59,884 nt of DNA from Fulvimarina endophytica (GCF_003403015.1 NZ_QURL01000011.1:7501-67384), one strand, 5' to 3'; counted from the stretch's first letter, positions 25,405 through 34,469 are shown. The notes: generated from the letters alone by a model not told the origin. Numbers and translations are program-made.

Positions 25405-27246
25405 ATGAAAACCCGACCGTTTGCCGTCATCCTCGCCTGTCTCATGATCATCGGCGCGATCATCGCCGGTTACTGGGACATGCTGGAAAGCGAGCGGACC
25501 CAGCTGAAGAGCCTCGCCCAGCACGCGATCGAACGGTTGTCCGAACCCGAAGAGGAGCCCGAGGGCGCCGACCGCTCTCCGGCCCAACCTTCGGATACGC
25601 CCGCCGCCGACGACGCATCGACCGGTTCATCGCGGCCCGGTGAAAGCTCGAGCGAACCGGGTTCAGCCTCGAACGGAGACGCGGAAGAGGGTCGGGAGAG
25701 GGGCACGGACGGGGGCGCGGACACGGCGGCGGCGGACGGAGCCGGCGCGACGCCGGCCTCGGACGAAGCCCAGTCCCGGTCCCAACTCGCGTCCGAGCCC
25801 GGGGACGAGCTGCGCTTCGACGTGATGCGGGTCGAACCGGACGGGTCCATGGTGGTCGCCGGCAGTGGGCCGGCCGGCGTGAAGATCGATCTTCAGGATC
25901 GCGGACGCGTTCTCGGATCGGACGTGTCGGGCCCGGATGGCCAGTTCGTCATCGTTCTCTCCGAACCCCTTTCCCCCGGCGCCCACACGATCAAGCTCTC
26001 GGCCGAGGACGGCAAGGGCGGCCGTGAGGTTTCGGTGGAGACCGCGATCGTCGACGTTCCGCCGGAAGGCCGCGAGAGCGAACTCCTCGCCCTCATCGAG
26101 GCGCCCGACCGCCCGTCCCGCCTGATCGACCTGCCGAGCCTCGATGTCTCCGATCAAGCGCAGACCGCCGCGACCGGCAAATCCGCGCGGGCCGTCTCCG
26201 GCGAGCCCGGCGGGACCGCCGACGAGGAGGCCGACGCAGCCCGGCGGATGGCCTCGGTCGCACCGGACCTCAGACCCGCCGAGGATGGAACCGGGACCGA
26301 TACCTCCTCATCCGGCGAGGGTCCGGATCTCCTGCGCATCGAGGCGATCGAGATCGAGAACGGGCGTATTTTCATCGCGGGCGCTGCGCCCGCCGGCGCG
26401 CCGATCCGCGCCTATCTCGACAACGGTCTCCTCGACGAGGCCCGCACCAATGCGTCGGGCCGCTATCTGGTCGAGACCGATCGCGAGGTCTCCGTCGGCG
26501 ATCACATGGTTCGCGTCGACCGGCTCGGTCCCTCCGGCGAAGTGGTCGCCCGCGTCTCCGTTCCCTTCTCGCGGCCGGGCGAAGGCGCGATGGCGGCGGT
26601 CTCGCCCGAGATCGGGCTTCCCTCGGCCGGCGCAGCCGAGGCCGTGACCGCTCCCCGCGACCCGTCGCAGGCGCAGGTCCAGGCCGATCGAGGCGACGAC
26701 AGGCAGATCGCGTCGGCCTCCCCGCAGACACCGGCTCAAACGCCGGATCCGGCGACGGCTCCTGCGATAGCTCCAGCGCCGCCCCGGACGACATCCCCGG
26801 ACACGCCGTCCGGGCCCGCCGCCTCCTCCCTTTCGTCGAGGCTCTCGACGGAAGGGACCGGAGCCGATGCGCCGCGCGATGCCGCACCGCAGGCCTCCGG
26901 CCCGGCCGGTCCGGCATCCGGCGCCGAGGAGCCCATGGCGGCGGAGGCCGCGATCCCGAGCCGGGTCCAGTCTCCGCTCGAGGCCCGCGCGGGCCGCGTC
27001 CTCATCCGCAAGGGCGACACCCTCTGGGACATCTCGCGCACCACCTATGGCGCGGGCAATCGCTATTCGGTGATCTATCTCGCCAATAACGACCAGATCA
27101 GCGATCCCGACCTCATCTATCCCGGCCAGATCTTCAGCATGCCCGACACGCCGGACGGGGCGGAAACGCCCGAAGCCGGCGAGACGCTGAACGAGGCGAG
27201 CGCGGCCGATCCTGCCGCGCTTGTCCGTGCCGGCGATGGGCGGTGA
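25405..27246 (+). CDS. LysM-domain protein with two Ig-like repeats, membrane-anchored
   Basis: 613 residues from ATG at 25405 (MKTRPFAVILACLMIIGAII), a signal anchor. An upstream in-frame TTG at 25330 is possible but lacks a ribosome site. After an acidic disordered stretch, two related beta domains follow: about residues 135-215 (FDVMRVEPDGSMVVAGSGPA) and 308-385 (RIEAIEIENGRIFIAGAAPA). A Pro/Ala/Ser linker leads to a C-terminal LysM domain (about 530-580): GRVLIRKGDTLWDISRTTYG and LIYPGQIFSMP. LysM binds peptidoglycan, so this looks like a periplasmic protein spanning from inner membrane to cell wall. The shared pattern of the two beta domains suggests internal duplication. Confidence 0.85.
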   Translation: MKTRPFAVILACLMIIGAIIAGYWDMLESERTQLKSLAQHAIERLSEPEEEPEGADRSPAQPSDTPAADDASTGSSRPGESSSEPGSASNGDAEEGRERGTDGGADTAAADGAGATPASDEAQSRSQLASEPGDELRFDVMRVEPDGSMVVAGSGPAGVKIDLQDRGRVLGSDVSGPDGQFVIVLSEPLSPGAHTIKLSAEDGKGGREVSVETAIVDVPPEGRESELLALIEAPDRPSRLIDLPSLDVSDQAQTAATGKSARAVSGEPGGTADEEADAARRMASVAPDLRPAEDGTGTDTSSSGEGPDLLRIEAIEIENGRIFIAGAAPAGAPIRAYLDNGLLDEARTNASGRYLVETDREVSVGDHMVRVDRLGPSGEVVARVSVPFSRPGEGAMAAVSPEIGLPSAGAAEAVTAPRDPSQAQVQADRGDDRQIASASPQTPAQTPDPATAPAIAPAPPRTTSPDTPSGPAASSLSSRLSTEGTGADAPRDAAPQASGPAGPASGAEEPMAAEAAIPSRVQSPLEARAGRVLIRKGDTLWDISRTTYGAGNRYSVIYLANNDQISDPDLIYPGQIFSMPDTPDGAETPEAGETLNEASAADPAALVRAGDGR

Positions 27247-27300
27247 CGCGCCGTTCGCATTGATTGTCCCGGGCCCCTCGCCCAATTAGGACTTGTTCCC

Positions 27301-27318
27301 GCGCTTTTCGCAAAGCGC
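27301..27318 (+). promoter_or_regulatory. Hairpin beside the ribosome-binding site of the ABC exporter
   Basis: GCGCTTT (27301-27307) and AAAGCGC (27312-27318) form a perfect 7-bp stem with loop TCGC. The likely ribosome site GAGG begins at the foot of the stem, 9 nt before the ATG at 27330. Such a placement could modulate translation. It is too AT-poor downstream to be a terminator for the LysM gene. Confidence 0.4.
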
Positions 27319-27329
27319 GAGGCTTCGGC

Positions 27330-29294
27330 ATGGCGCCGTTCCGATCCATTCCATCCGAAAGACCGAGCAGCGCCTTGGCAGACGCACACAGGACCATATC
27401 CGGCGATAGCGGCCAGACGCTTTCGACGATCCGCAATCTCTGGCCCTATATGTGGCCCGACGACCGGCCAGACCTCAAGCGCCGGGTCGTGGTGGCCGGC
27501 CTCTTCCTCGTCGCCGCCAAGCTCCTCACGGTCGGGGTTCCCTATTTCTACAAATGGGCGACGGACGCGCTCGACGGCGGCGCCTCCGCCGACGACTGGC
27601 TGCCGCTGTTTCTCACCGGCGCGATCACCCTCGTCGTCGCCTACAACGTGGCGCGGGTCATCTCCGTCGCCCTCAACCAGGCCCGCGACGCGCTCTTTGC
27701 CAGCGTCGGCCAGTATGCGGTGCGGCGTCTGGCCTATCGCACCTTCGTGCACATGCACCGCCTCTCCCTGCGCTTTCACCTCGAACGGCGCACCGGCGGT
27801 CTCTCGCGGGTCATCGAGCGCGGCACCAAGGGCATCGAGGCCATCGTGCGCTACACGATCCTCAACACGGTGCCGACGATCCTCGAATTCGTGCTGGTGG
27901 CGCTGATCTTCGGCTTCGCCTACGGCGTCTCCTATATCGCGGTCGTTCTCCTGACGATCGGCCTCTACAGCTGGTTCACCATCAAGGCGAGCGACTGGCG
28001 CATCGAGATCCGGCGCCGGATGAACGATTCCGACACCGAGGCCAACACCAAGGCGATCGACTCCCTCCTCAATTTCGAGACGGTCAAATATTTCGGCAAC
28101 GAGGAGATGGAGGCGCGCCGCTTCGACGAGTCCATGGCCCATTACGAGACCGCGGCCACCCGCATCTGGACCTCGCTCGGCTGGCTGAACTTCGGTCAGG
28201 GCGTGATCTTCGGCCTCGGAATGGGCGCCGTCATGGTCATGTCCGCATTGGAGGTGCGCGCCGGCACCCAGACGCTCGGCGACTTCGTCTTCGTCAACGC
28301 CATGCTGATGCAGCTCTCGATCCCGCTCAACTTCATCGGCTCGATCTATCGCGAGATCCGCCAGGGGCTCACCGATATCGAGGCGATGTTCGCGCTGCTC
28401 GCCGTCAGAGCCGAAGTACGCGACCGCGAGGGGGCGCCGCCCCTCTCCGTCTCGAAGGGCACGATCCGCTTCGAAGACGTCCGCTTCGGCTACGATCCCG
28501 AGCGCGAGATCCTGAAAGGCGTCTCCTTCGAGGTGCCGGCCGGCAAGTCCGTCGCCATCGTCGGCCCCTCGGGCGCCGGCAAGTCGACCATCTCGCGGCT
28601 CCTCTTCCGCTTCTACGACGTCCAGTCCGGCAGGATCACCATCGACGGTCAGGACGTCTCGCAGGTGACCCAGGAGAGCGTGCGCGATGCGATCGGCATC
28701 GTTCCCCAGGACACCGTGCTCTTCAACGAGACGATCGCCTACAATATCCGCTACGGGCGCATCGGGGCGAGCGAGGAGGAGGTGCGCCGCGCCGCCGAAC
28801 TCGCCCAGATCGGCCGCTTCATCGAAGAGCTTCCCGGCGGCTACCAGTCCATGGTGGGCGAGCGCGGCCTCAAGCTCTCCGGCGGCGAGAAGCAGCGCGT
28901 CGCCGTCGCCCGCACGATCCTGAAGGCGCCGCCGATCCTCGTTCTGGACGAGGCGACGAGCGCCCTCGACACCCATACCGAGAAGGACATCCAGTCGGCC
29001 CTCGACCTCGTCTCGAAGAACCGGACGACGCTCACCATCGCCCATCGCCTGTCCACGGTGATCGCGGCCGACGAGATCATCGTCCTCAAGGCCGGCGAGA
29101 TCGTCGAACGGGGCCGGCATGGCGATCTTCTGGCGCAGAACGGCCTTTATGCCGAGATGTGGGCCATGCAGCGCGAGGCGAGCGAGGCGGAGGAGGCCCT
29201 GCGCCGGGCCCGCGAGGCCGATGCCATGGGCGTGGTCGAGCGCAAGCCCGCCCCCAGCCCGACGCCTGTTCCCATGCCGGGTTCCGAGGGCTGA
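27330..29294 (+). CDS. ATM1/HMT1-type ABC exporter, fused permease and ATPase
   Basis: 654 residues, a half-transporter expected to work as a homodimer. The permease half (about residues 45-360) has six membrane segments. EFVLVALIFGFAYG and the stretch around VKYFGNEEMEARRFDESM are typical of the ATM1 group. The ATPase half has GPSGAGKST (Walker A, about 412-420), LSGGEKQRVAVART (signature, about 516) and ILVLDEATSALD (Walker B, about 536). ATM1-like bacterial proteins export glutathione-linked metals or sulfur species; the substrate here is inference. ATG at 27330 is preferred to an upstream TTG at 27264. A poorly conserved TTGATT at 27260 may be part of its promoter. Confidence 0.92.
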   Translation: MAPFRSIPSERPSSALADAHRTISGDSGQTLSTIRNLWPYMWPDDRPDLKRRVVVAGLFLVAAKLLTVGVPYFYKWATDALDGGASADDWLPLFLTGAITLVVAYNVARVISVALNQARDALFASVGQYAVRRLAYRTFVHMHRLSLRFHLERRTGGLSRVIERGTKGIEAIVRYTILNTVPTILEFVLVALIFGFAYGVSYIAVVLLTIGLYSWFTIKASDWRIEIRRRMNDSDTEANTKAIDSLLNFETVKYFGNEEMEARRFDESMAHYETAATRIWTSLGWLNFGQGVIFGLGMGAVMVMSALEVRAGTQTLGDFVFVNAMLMQLSIPLNFIGSIYREIRQGLTDIEAMFALLAVRAEVRDREGAPPLSVSKGTIRFEDVRFGYDPEREILKGVSFEVPAGKSVAIVGPSGAGKSTISRLLFRFYDVQSGRITIDGQDVSQVTQESVRDAIGIVPQDTVLFNETIAYNIRYGRIGASEEEVRRAAELAQIGRFIEELPGGYQSMVGERGLKLSGGEKQRVAVARTILKAPPILVLDEATSALDTHTEKDIQSALDLVSKNRTTLTIAHRLSTVIAADEIIVLKAGEIVERGRHGDLLAQNGLYAEMWAMQREASEAEEALRRAREADAMGVVERKPAPSPTPVPMPGSEG

Positions 29295-29456
29295 TCGGCG
29301 GTCCGAAAGCGCGTCTGCGCGCATCACGTCCCACGCGCACCGTTGCGGCCGGGTTTCTCGCGGGCTATCGAGAGACCCGATCACCGGACGAGGCCTGCGG
29401 CAGAGCCCTGCCGCGAGCCGCTGCGCCCGCCGTCCGCAACGCCAACAGGGGGGTCG

Positions 29457-30779
29457 TTGAAAGCCGTGCCGCAGAGGCTGAACACTGCCGATACCGATTT
29501 CGAAGCCCGCTTCGCTGAGCTTCTCGACGGCAAGCGCGACGCATCGCCCGATGTGGGCGACCGGGTTCGCTCGATCATCGCCGAGATCCGTTCGCGCGGC
29601 GACGCGGCGCTTCTCGATCTGACGCGCGATCTCGACAAGCTGGACATCGCCGAGGCCTCGGCCCTGCGCGTCGATCCGGTCGAGATCGAGAAGGCTTGGC
29701 ACGAGGCGGACGCGGTGACGCGCTCGGCGCTTGAAACGGCCCATGCCCGCATCCGCTCCCATCACGAGCGCCAGCGCCCGAAGGACGATCGCTACACCGA
29801 CGATCTCGGCGTCGAGCTCGGCAGCCGCTGGACACCGGTGGAATCGGTCGGCCTCTATGTTCCCGGCGGCACGGCGAGCTATCCCTCCTCGGTGCTGATG
29901 AACGCCGTTCCCGCCAAGGTGGCGGGGGTGAAGCGCATCGTCATGGTCGCCCCGGCGCGGGCCGGAACGCTCAATCCGCTGGTGCTGGCGGCCGCCCATC
30001 TCTGCGGCATCGACGAGATCTACCGCATCGGCGGCGCCCAGGCCGTCGCGGCCCTCGCCTACGGGACCGAGACGATCGCGCCGGTGGTCAAGATCGTCGG
30101 GCCGGGCAATGCCTATGTGGCCGAGGCCAAGCGCCAGGTGTTCGGCCGCGTCGGCATCGACATGATCGCCGGGCCCTCGGAAATCCTCGTCATCGCCGAC
30201 GCGCGCAACGATCCGGACTGGATCGCGGCCGATCTCCTCAGCCAGGCCGAACACGACACCGCCGCCCAGTCGATCCTCATCACCGACACGTCCGGTTTCG
30301 CCGACGCCGTCGAGGCCGCCGTCGAACGCCAGCTCGAAACCCTGCCGCGCATGGCCGTCGCGCGCGAAAGCTGGAGCACGAACGGCGCGATCATCGTGAC
30401 GCGGTCCCTCGATGAGGCGCCCGCCCTCACCGACCGCATCGCGCCCGAGCATCTGGAGATCGCGACCGAGGAGCCGGAAGATCTCGCCAACCGCATCTCG
30501 AATGCCGGCGCGATCTTCCTCGGCCGCTACACGCCGGAGGTCATCGGCGATTATGTGGGCGGCTCGAACCACGTCCTGCCCACCTCGCGCTCGGCCCGCT
30601 TCTCCTCCGGCCTCTCGGTCCTCGACTTCGTCAAGCGCACCTCCATCCTCAAGCTGGGTCCCGACCAGCTGAAGGCGCTGGCGCCGGCGGCCATGGAGCT
30701 TGCCCGGGTGGAGGATCTGGCGGCCCATGGACGCTCGGTGGGCATCCGCGTGAACCTTCCGGCAGACGGGGAGCGATAA
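29457..30779 (+). CDS. hisD: Histidinol dehydrogenase
   Basis: 440 residues from TTG at 29457, preceded by AGGGGGG; a GTG at 29466 is the other candidate. It oxidises L-histidinol to L-histidine in two NAD-linked steps. Seen: VGLYVPGGTASYPSSVLMNA, RIGGAQAVAALAYGTETI, KIVGPGNAYVAEAKRQV, AGPSEILVIAD, LSQAEHD (zinc and catalytic residues) and APEHLEI. It is nearly always found with the next two genes in rhizobia, and its stop shares one base with the next start (TAATG). Confidence 0.95.
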   Translation: MKAVPQRLNTADTDFEARFAELLDGKRDASPDVGDRVRSIIAEIRSRGDAALLDLTRDLDKLDIAEASALRVDPVEIEKAWHEADAVTRSALETAHARIRSHHERQRPKDDRYTDDLGVELGSRWTPVESVGLYVPGGTASYPSSVLMNAVPAKVAGVKRIVMVAPARAGTLNPLVLAAAHLCGIDEIYRIGGAQAVAALAYGTETIAPVVKIVGPGNAYVAEAKRQVFGRVGIDMIAGPSEILVIADARNDPDWIAADLLSQAEHDTAAQSILITDTSGFADAVEAAVERQLETLPRMAVARESWSTNGAIIVTRSLDEAPALTDRIAPEHLEIATEEPEDLANRISNAGAIFLGRYTPEVIGDYVGGSNHVLPTSRSARFSSGLSVLDFVKRTSILKLGPDQLKALAPAAMELARVEDLAAHGRSVGIRVNLPADGER

Positions 30780-31258
30780 TGGCTGACGACACCCATGGCC
30801 GGCTGGTCGATGTCGAACTCGACGAGAGCATCGGGCGCACCACGCCCGATATCGAGCACGAGCGCAATGTCGCGATCTTCGATCTCATCGAGGAGAACCG
30901 CTTCGATCCGGAGGGCGCGCCGGAAGGCGGCCGGTTCAGGCTGAAGCTGTCGATCGCCGACAGGCGCCTCGTCTTCGACATCCGAGACGAGGCGGGTGAG
31001 CACCTCGTCACGCACATCCTCTCGCTGACGCCGTTCAGAAAGGTCATCAAGGACTATTTCATGATCTGCGACAGCTATTACGAAGCGATCCGCTCCTCGA
31101 CGCCCCAGCAGATCGAGGCGATCGACATGGGCCGGCGCGGCATCCACAACGACGGCTCCGAGACGCTGATGGAACGGCTGAAGGGCAAGATCGCTGTCGA
31201 CAAGGACACCGCGCGCCGGCTCTTCACCCTGATCTGCGCCCTGCAGCGGCGGGCCTGA
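30779..31258 (+). CDS. UPF0262 family protein
   Basis: 159 residues, matching the alphaproteobacterial UPF0262 family in length and in blocks such as SIGRTTPDIEHERNVAIFDL and LSLTPFRKVIKDYFMICDSY. Function unknown; no signal peptide or membrane segment. The family usually sits between hisD and a low-molecular-weight phosphatase gene, exactly as here. It is translationally coupled to hisD through a 1-base overlap. Confidence 0.92.
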   Translation: MADDTHGRLVDVELDESIGRTTPDIEHERNVAIFDLIEENRFDPEGAPEGGRFRLKLSIADRRLVFDIRDEAGEHLVTHILSLTPFRKVIKDYFMICDSYYEAIRSSTPQQIEAIDMGRRGIHNDGSETLMERLKGKIAVDKDTARRLFTLICALQRRA

Positions 31259-31306
31259 TCTCTTGGTCCGCTCCTTCGACGACGAGGCTGGGGCGGGGCG
31301 GCGAAA

Positions 31307-31741
31307 ATGACCAGCGACGCCGAGCCCCGCATCTCCTCCGTGCTCTTCATGTGCGGCATGAACTCGATCCGCTCGCCCATGGCCGCGGCGATCGCGAGCC
31401 GTGTCATGCCGCGCGGCGTCTATGTCGCCTCGGCCGGCGTCAATGCCGGCGAGAACGATCCCTTCGTGGACGTGGTCCTGAAGGAGAACGGCCTCGATCT
31501 GGGAAGCCACAAGCCGCATCTCTTCGAGGATCTGGAGGACGGCTATTTCGATCTCGTCGTGACCATGGCGCCCGAGGCCCATCATCTCGCGCTCGACACC
31601 ATGGGCTCGACCTATTCGGACGTCGAATTCTGGCCGATGCCCGATCCCTCGCTCGCCACCGGCACCCGCGAACAGGTCCTCGACGCCTATCGCGATCTCT
31701 TCAGGCGCATCGAGACCCGGCTCATCGAACGCTTCGGCTGA
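31307..31741 (+). CDS. Low-molecular-weight protein tyrosine phosphatase/ArsC-like protein
   Basis: 144 residues. The P-loop C-x5-R-S is VLFMCGMNSIRSPMAAA (nucleophile Cys16, Arg22), and FWPMPDPSLATG supplies the general-acid Asp region. The fold is shared by tyrosine phosphatases and arsenate reductases; the extra redox cysteines of ArsC are not visible, so a phosphatase is more likely. It is the third gene of the hisD run. Its last 20 bases overlap the 3' end of the convergent RNA methyltransferase gene. Confidence 0.88.
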   Translation: MTSDAEPRISSVLFMCGMNSIRSPMAAAIASRVMPRGVYVASAGVNAGENDPFVDVVLKENGLDLGSHKPHLFEDLEDGYFDLVVTMAPEAHHLALDTMGSTYSDVEFWPMPDPSLATGTREQVLDAYRDLFRRIETRLIERFG

Positions 31742-32585
31742 GATCGGCCCGCGCCTCGTAGAGCCGCGCCAGCACGATCGCGGCGCTGGTCGCGACGTTG
31801 AGACTGTCCACATCGCTCCGCATGGCGATCCGCACGCCCGCGATGCGATCGGTCACCGCGCGCGGCAGGCCCGGCCCCTCGGCACCAAGGACGAGAGCGC
31901 GGGGCCTCGATGGATCGAGGGAGCCGAGCGAGCCTTCGGCCTTCGGATCGAGCGCCAGCGGCTCGTAGCCGGCCGCGATCGCCGCCTCGATCAGGTCGAT
32001 CGGGGTTCCGCCCCGCGCCCAGGGCTCGGTCAGCACCGTTCCCACCGAGACGCGCACCGCCTTGCGGTAGAGGGGATGGCAGGACGCCTCGTCCATGAGG
32101 ACGGCGCCGGCGCCGAAGGCCCGCGCATTGCGGAAGAGCGCGCCCATATTGTCGTGATTGGCGATGCCGAGCGCGATCAAGATCGGCGCCGCCGGATCGC
32201 CCGCCCGCGCCACCGACAGGACATCGGCCGCCGTCAGGCCTGCCGCCATGTCGATGCCGTGGGCAAGGACCCCGCGATGCATGGGAAAGCCCGCGATCGC
32301 GTCGATCACCTCGCGGCTCGCCACGTAAACGGGGCAGTCCTGCGGCAGGCGCGCGATCCGGTCCGTAATGCCGGCAAGACGGCTGTCGAGCACCAGAAGC
32401 GCGCTCGGACGGAATCGTCGGCTGAGCGCCAGCTGGTCGAGAACGACGCTGCCCTCGGCGATGAAGCCGTGCCGGCCGGTCAGATCCTTTTCGCGCACCG
32501 CGCGGAACACGGCGATGCGCGGATCGTCCGGGTCTGTGATCGGAATCGGGGCCGGCCGCCCGGCAATGGCGTCTGTCGTGGTCAT
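31722..32585 (-). CDS. SpoU/TrmH-family RNA 2'-O-methyltransferase
   Basis: 287 residues. An N-terminal substrate-binding segment (FIAEGSVVLDQLALSRRF) precedes the SPOUT catalytic domain with its three motifs: IANHDNMGALFRNARAFG (motif 1), LVLGAEGPGLPRAV (motif 2) and VDSLNVATSAAIVLARL (motif 3), which form the knotted S-adenosylmethionine pocket. It methylates a ribose in tRNA or rRNA; which one cannot be told. Its start faces an AT-rich island. Confidence 0.92.
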   Translation of the reverse strand: MTTTDAIAGRPAPIPITDPDDPRIAVFRAVREKDLTGRHGFIAEGSVVLDQLALSRRFRPSALLVLDSRLAGITDRIARLPQDCPVYVASREVIDAIAGFPMHRGVLAHGIDMAAGLTAADVLSVARAGDPAAPILIALGIANHDNMGALFRNARAFGAGAVLMDEASCHPLYRKAVRVSVGTVLTEPWARGGTPIDLIEAAIAAGYEPLALDPKAEGSLGSLDPSRPRALVLGAEGPGLPRAVTDRIAGVRIAMRSDVDSLNVATSAAIVLARLYEARADLSRSVR

Positions 32586-32963
32586 GCCCGCCCGATGACC
32601 GAGCCGGCGGGCGAATGCAAGCCGGGTGCCCTGAAGATGCTTTCACGTCGCGGCAACATGAAACGATCGCCATCCCGGCCCGGCAGAATTTGAATTTCAT
32701 GCATTCTGAATCGTGCTGCTGTTCGAATACCTCGAACAAACCCGGACTGCGAAAGAACGACGAGCGGGAGCATCGACAACCCGAGGTTATATTTTTAAGT
32801 CCTCCGAGGCCACATTTGCCCATTCGAGGCGAAAACGAACAGCGATCCGCCCATGATGGAGAGATCGTCGATACCGGCTCGTTTTTGAATTCAACAAACG
32901 CCAGTGAATGCGATTTCTTTTCCGGCACCGCAATTTGGGACGGAATGGATACGGGATGAAATT
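32586..32963. other. AT-rich intergenic island upstream of an orphan gene
   Basis: 378 bp without a supported gene. From about 32680 the base composition falls sharply: runs such as TTTGAATTTCATGCATTC and TATATTTTTAAG are unlike the rest of the window. A 6-bp inverted repeat GTTCGA / TCGAAC with a 5-nt spacer lies at 32721-32737. The island continues through the following gene to about 33400 and looks like acquired DNA; no integrase, terminal repeats or target duplication was found. Confidence 0.55.
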
Positions 32964-33392
32964 ATGAACAGAGATATATTAAACGTAATCGGCGCGCTCT
33001 TCATCGGTTCGACGGTTATCATAATCACTGCTTTATACAGCATCACATCGGTGGAGCCGCTTGAGCGTTATTTGCCAGAACGATACAAAAACGGCGGGTA
33101 TGAGATTTACCGATATGGCGCGATCTCGTACATCGTATGCTTGAAGGTTCAGCTCGACCGGGATGAAATCGATCACTTTATTCAGGAGTTGTTCGAAAGA
33201 GAGAGCAGGGACAGGCATTTAATGGTCGATGATCTTGAAACGGGGTGTGGATCGGCGCCGTTCTGGCCAATCTCCTTCGCCGACAAAACGCTCGCCTACG
33301 AGGTCAACATGACACCAGACGGCAACCATATCAGGAGCAGTCGAGGCATCGTCTATCAGGATGGATTCGCCTACTACTGGTCGTATGTCTGA
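32964..33392 (+). CDS. Orphan membrane-anchored hypothetical protein in AT-rich island
   Basis: 142 residues from ATG at 32964, preceded by GGGATGAAATT. I do not recognise it. A single N-terminal membrane helix (ILNVIGALFIGSTVIIITAL) is followed by a soluble domain of about 110 residues rich in Tyr, Asp and Ile (YEIYRYGAISYIVCLKVQLD). It ends with YQDGFAYYWSYV. The likely topology puts the domain outside the cytoplasm. Codon use is AT-leaning: a hand count of 32941-33060 gives about 45% G+C against roughly two thirds in the flanks. This points to recent transfer. No neighbour explains its role. Confidence 0.7.
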   Translation: MNRDILNVIGALFIGSTVIIITALYSITSVEPLERYLPERYKNGGYEIYRYGAISYIVCLKVQLDRDEIDHFIQELFERESRDRHLMVDDLETGCGSAPFWPISFADKTLAYEVNMTPDGNHIRSSRGIVYQDGFAYYWSYV

Positions 33393-33446
33393 GGTCACCA
33401 ATCCCATGATCATCGGGGAGTGCTACGTTCGGGCCGCCCCCGGCAC

Positions 33447-34469
33447 TCAGGCAGACAGCGGCCGCTCGGCAAGGTTGAGATCGCAGGCTTCCAGGAAGAT
33501 GTCGGCGCAGGCCTCCCAGGAAAAGTCGAGCGAGCGGCGCAGCGCATCCCCGCGATCGAGCGTCAGTGCGGCCAGGGCGGCCTCGCGCAGATCGTGCGAG
33601 ATGACGCCCGCCGCCGAGGAGCCGAGAACGTCGAGGGGCCCCGGCTCGCGATAGGAGGCGAAGGGCGTGCCGCAGGCCAGCGCTTCGAGAAGCACGATGC
33701 CGAAGGTATCGGTGCGCGAGGGAAACACGAAGACATCGGCCGAGGCGTAGTAGCGCGCCAGCGTTTCGCCCGTCTGGAGCCCCGCGAAGTGGACGTCGGG
33801 ATAGCGCGCGACGAGGGCCTCCCGGCTCGGACCGTCGCCGACGACGAGTTTCGAGCCCGGCAGGTCGAGATCGAGGAAGGCCTCGATGTTCTTTTCCGGC
33901 GCAAGGCGCGAGACGGTGAGGAAGATCGGCCCCGGCAGGTCGAGGGCGAGCGGCGGATGCGGTTTGAAGATGCTGCGATCGACGCCGCGCGTCCAGGTCT
34001 TCAGATTGGCGAAGCCGCGCGCGGCGAGCTCGGTGTGCATGGTCCGGGTCGGTACGAGACAGGCGAGCGACGGCGCATGGAAGCGCCGCAGCCAGCCATA
34101 GGACCAGCGCTCGGGCACCGGCACGCGCGCGCTCAGATATTCGGGGAAGCGGGTATGGAAGCTCGTCGTGAAGGCGATGCCGCGCGTGAGGCAGGCCTTG
34201 CGCATGGCGCTGCCGATCGGGCCTTCGGTCGCGATGTGCACATGGTCCGGCCGCACCGCGTCGAGCCGCCGGCCGGCGAGCCGCGCCGTCGCCAGCGACA
34301 GGCGGATGTCGGGATAGGTGGGGCAGGGAAAGGTCAGGAAGTCGTGCGGCGAGAGGACATGGATCTCGTGGCTGCGCCGCTCGAGCGCCCCCATGAGGTT
34401 CGACAGGGTGCGAACCACGCCGTTGACCTGCGGCTCCCAGGCATCGGTTGCGAACAGGAAACGTCCCAT
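33447..34469 (-). CDS. Glycosyltransferase family 4 protein (MgtA-like)
   Basis: 340 residues, GT-B fold. The N-terminal half starts FATDAWEPQVNGVVRTLSNL and includes TEGPIGSAMRKACLTRGI and TTSFHTRFPEYL. The C-terminal half has FLTVSRLAPEKNIEAFLDL, VVGDGPSREAL and the donor-binding FVFPSRTDTFGIVLLEALAC with the conserved E-x7-E spacing. It resembles enzymes that move mannose or another hexose from a nucleotide sugar to a lipid. No signal peptide. Its start shares one base with the stop of the metallophosphoesterase gene, so the pair is co-translated; an envelope glycolipid role is inference. Confidence 0.87.
   Translation of the reverse strand: MGRFLFATDAWEPQVNGVVRTLSNLMGALERRSHEIHVLSPHDFLTFPCPTYPDIRLSLATARLAGRRLDAVRPDHVHIATEGPIGSAMRKACLTRGIAFTTSFHTRFPEYLSARVPVPERWSYGWLRRFHAPSLACLVPTRTMHTELAARGFANLKTWTRGVDRSIFKPHPPLALDLPGPIFLTVSRLAPEKNIEAFLDLDLPGSKLVVGDGPSREALVARYPDVHFAGLQTGETLARYYASADVFVFPSRTDTFGIVLLEALACGTPFASYREPGPLDVLGSSAAGVISHDLREAALAALTLDRGDALRRSLDFSWEACADIFLEACDLNLAERPLSA

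Noticed and set aside
27117..30728. A 1203-codon open frame on the minus strand
   Set aside because: It lies antisense to the ABC exporter and hisD, both with complete motifs, and its composition (Arg/Asp/Gly/His-rich, no domain) is typical of antisense frames in GC-rich DNA.
32615..32959. A 114-codon frame upstream of the orphan AT-rich gene
   Set aside because: Low-quality composition, no ribosome site, and it ends where the better supported 142-residue gene begins.
33418..33448. GAGTGC/GCACTC inverted repeat as terminator between the orphan gene and the glycosyltransferase
   Set aside because: Loop of 19 nt, no U-run, and it overlaps the glycosyltransferase stop codon.
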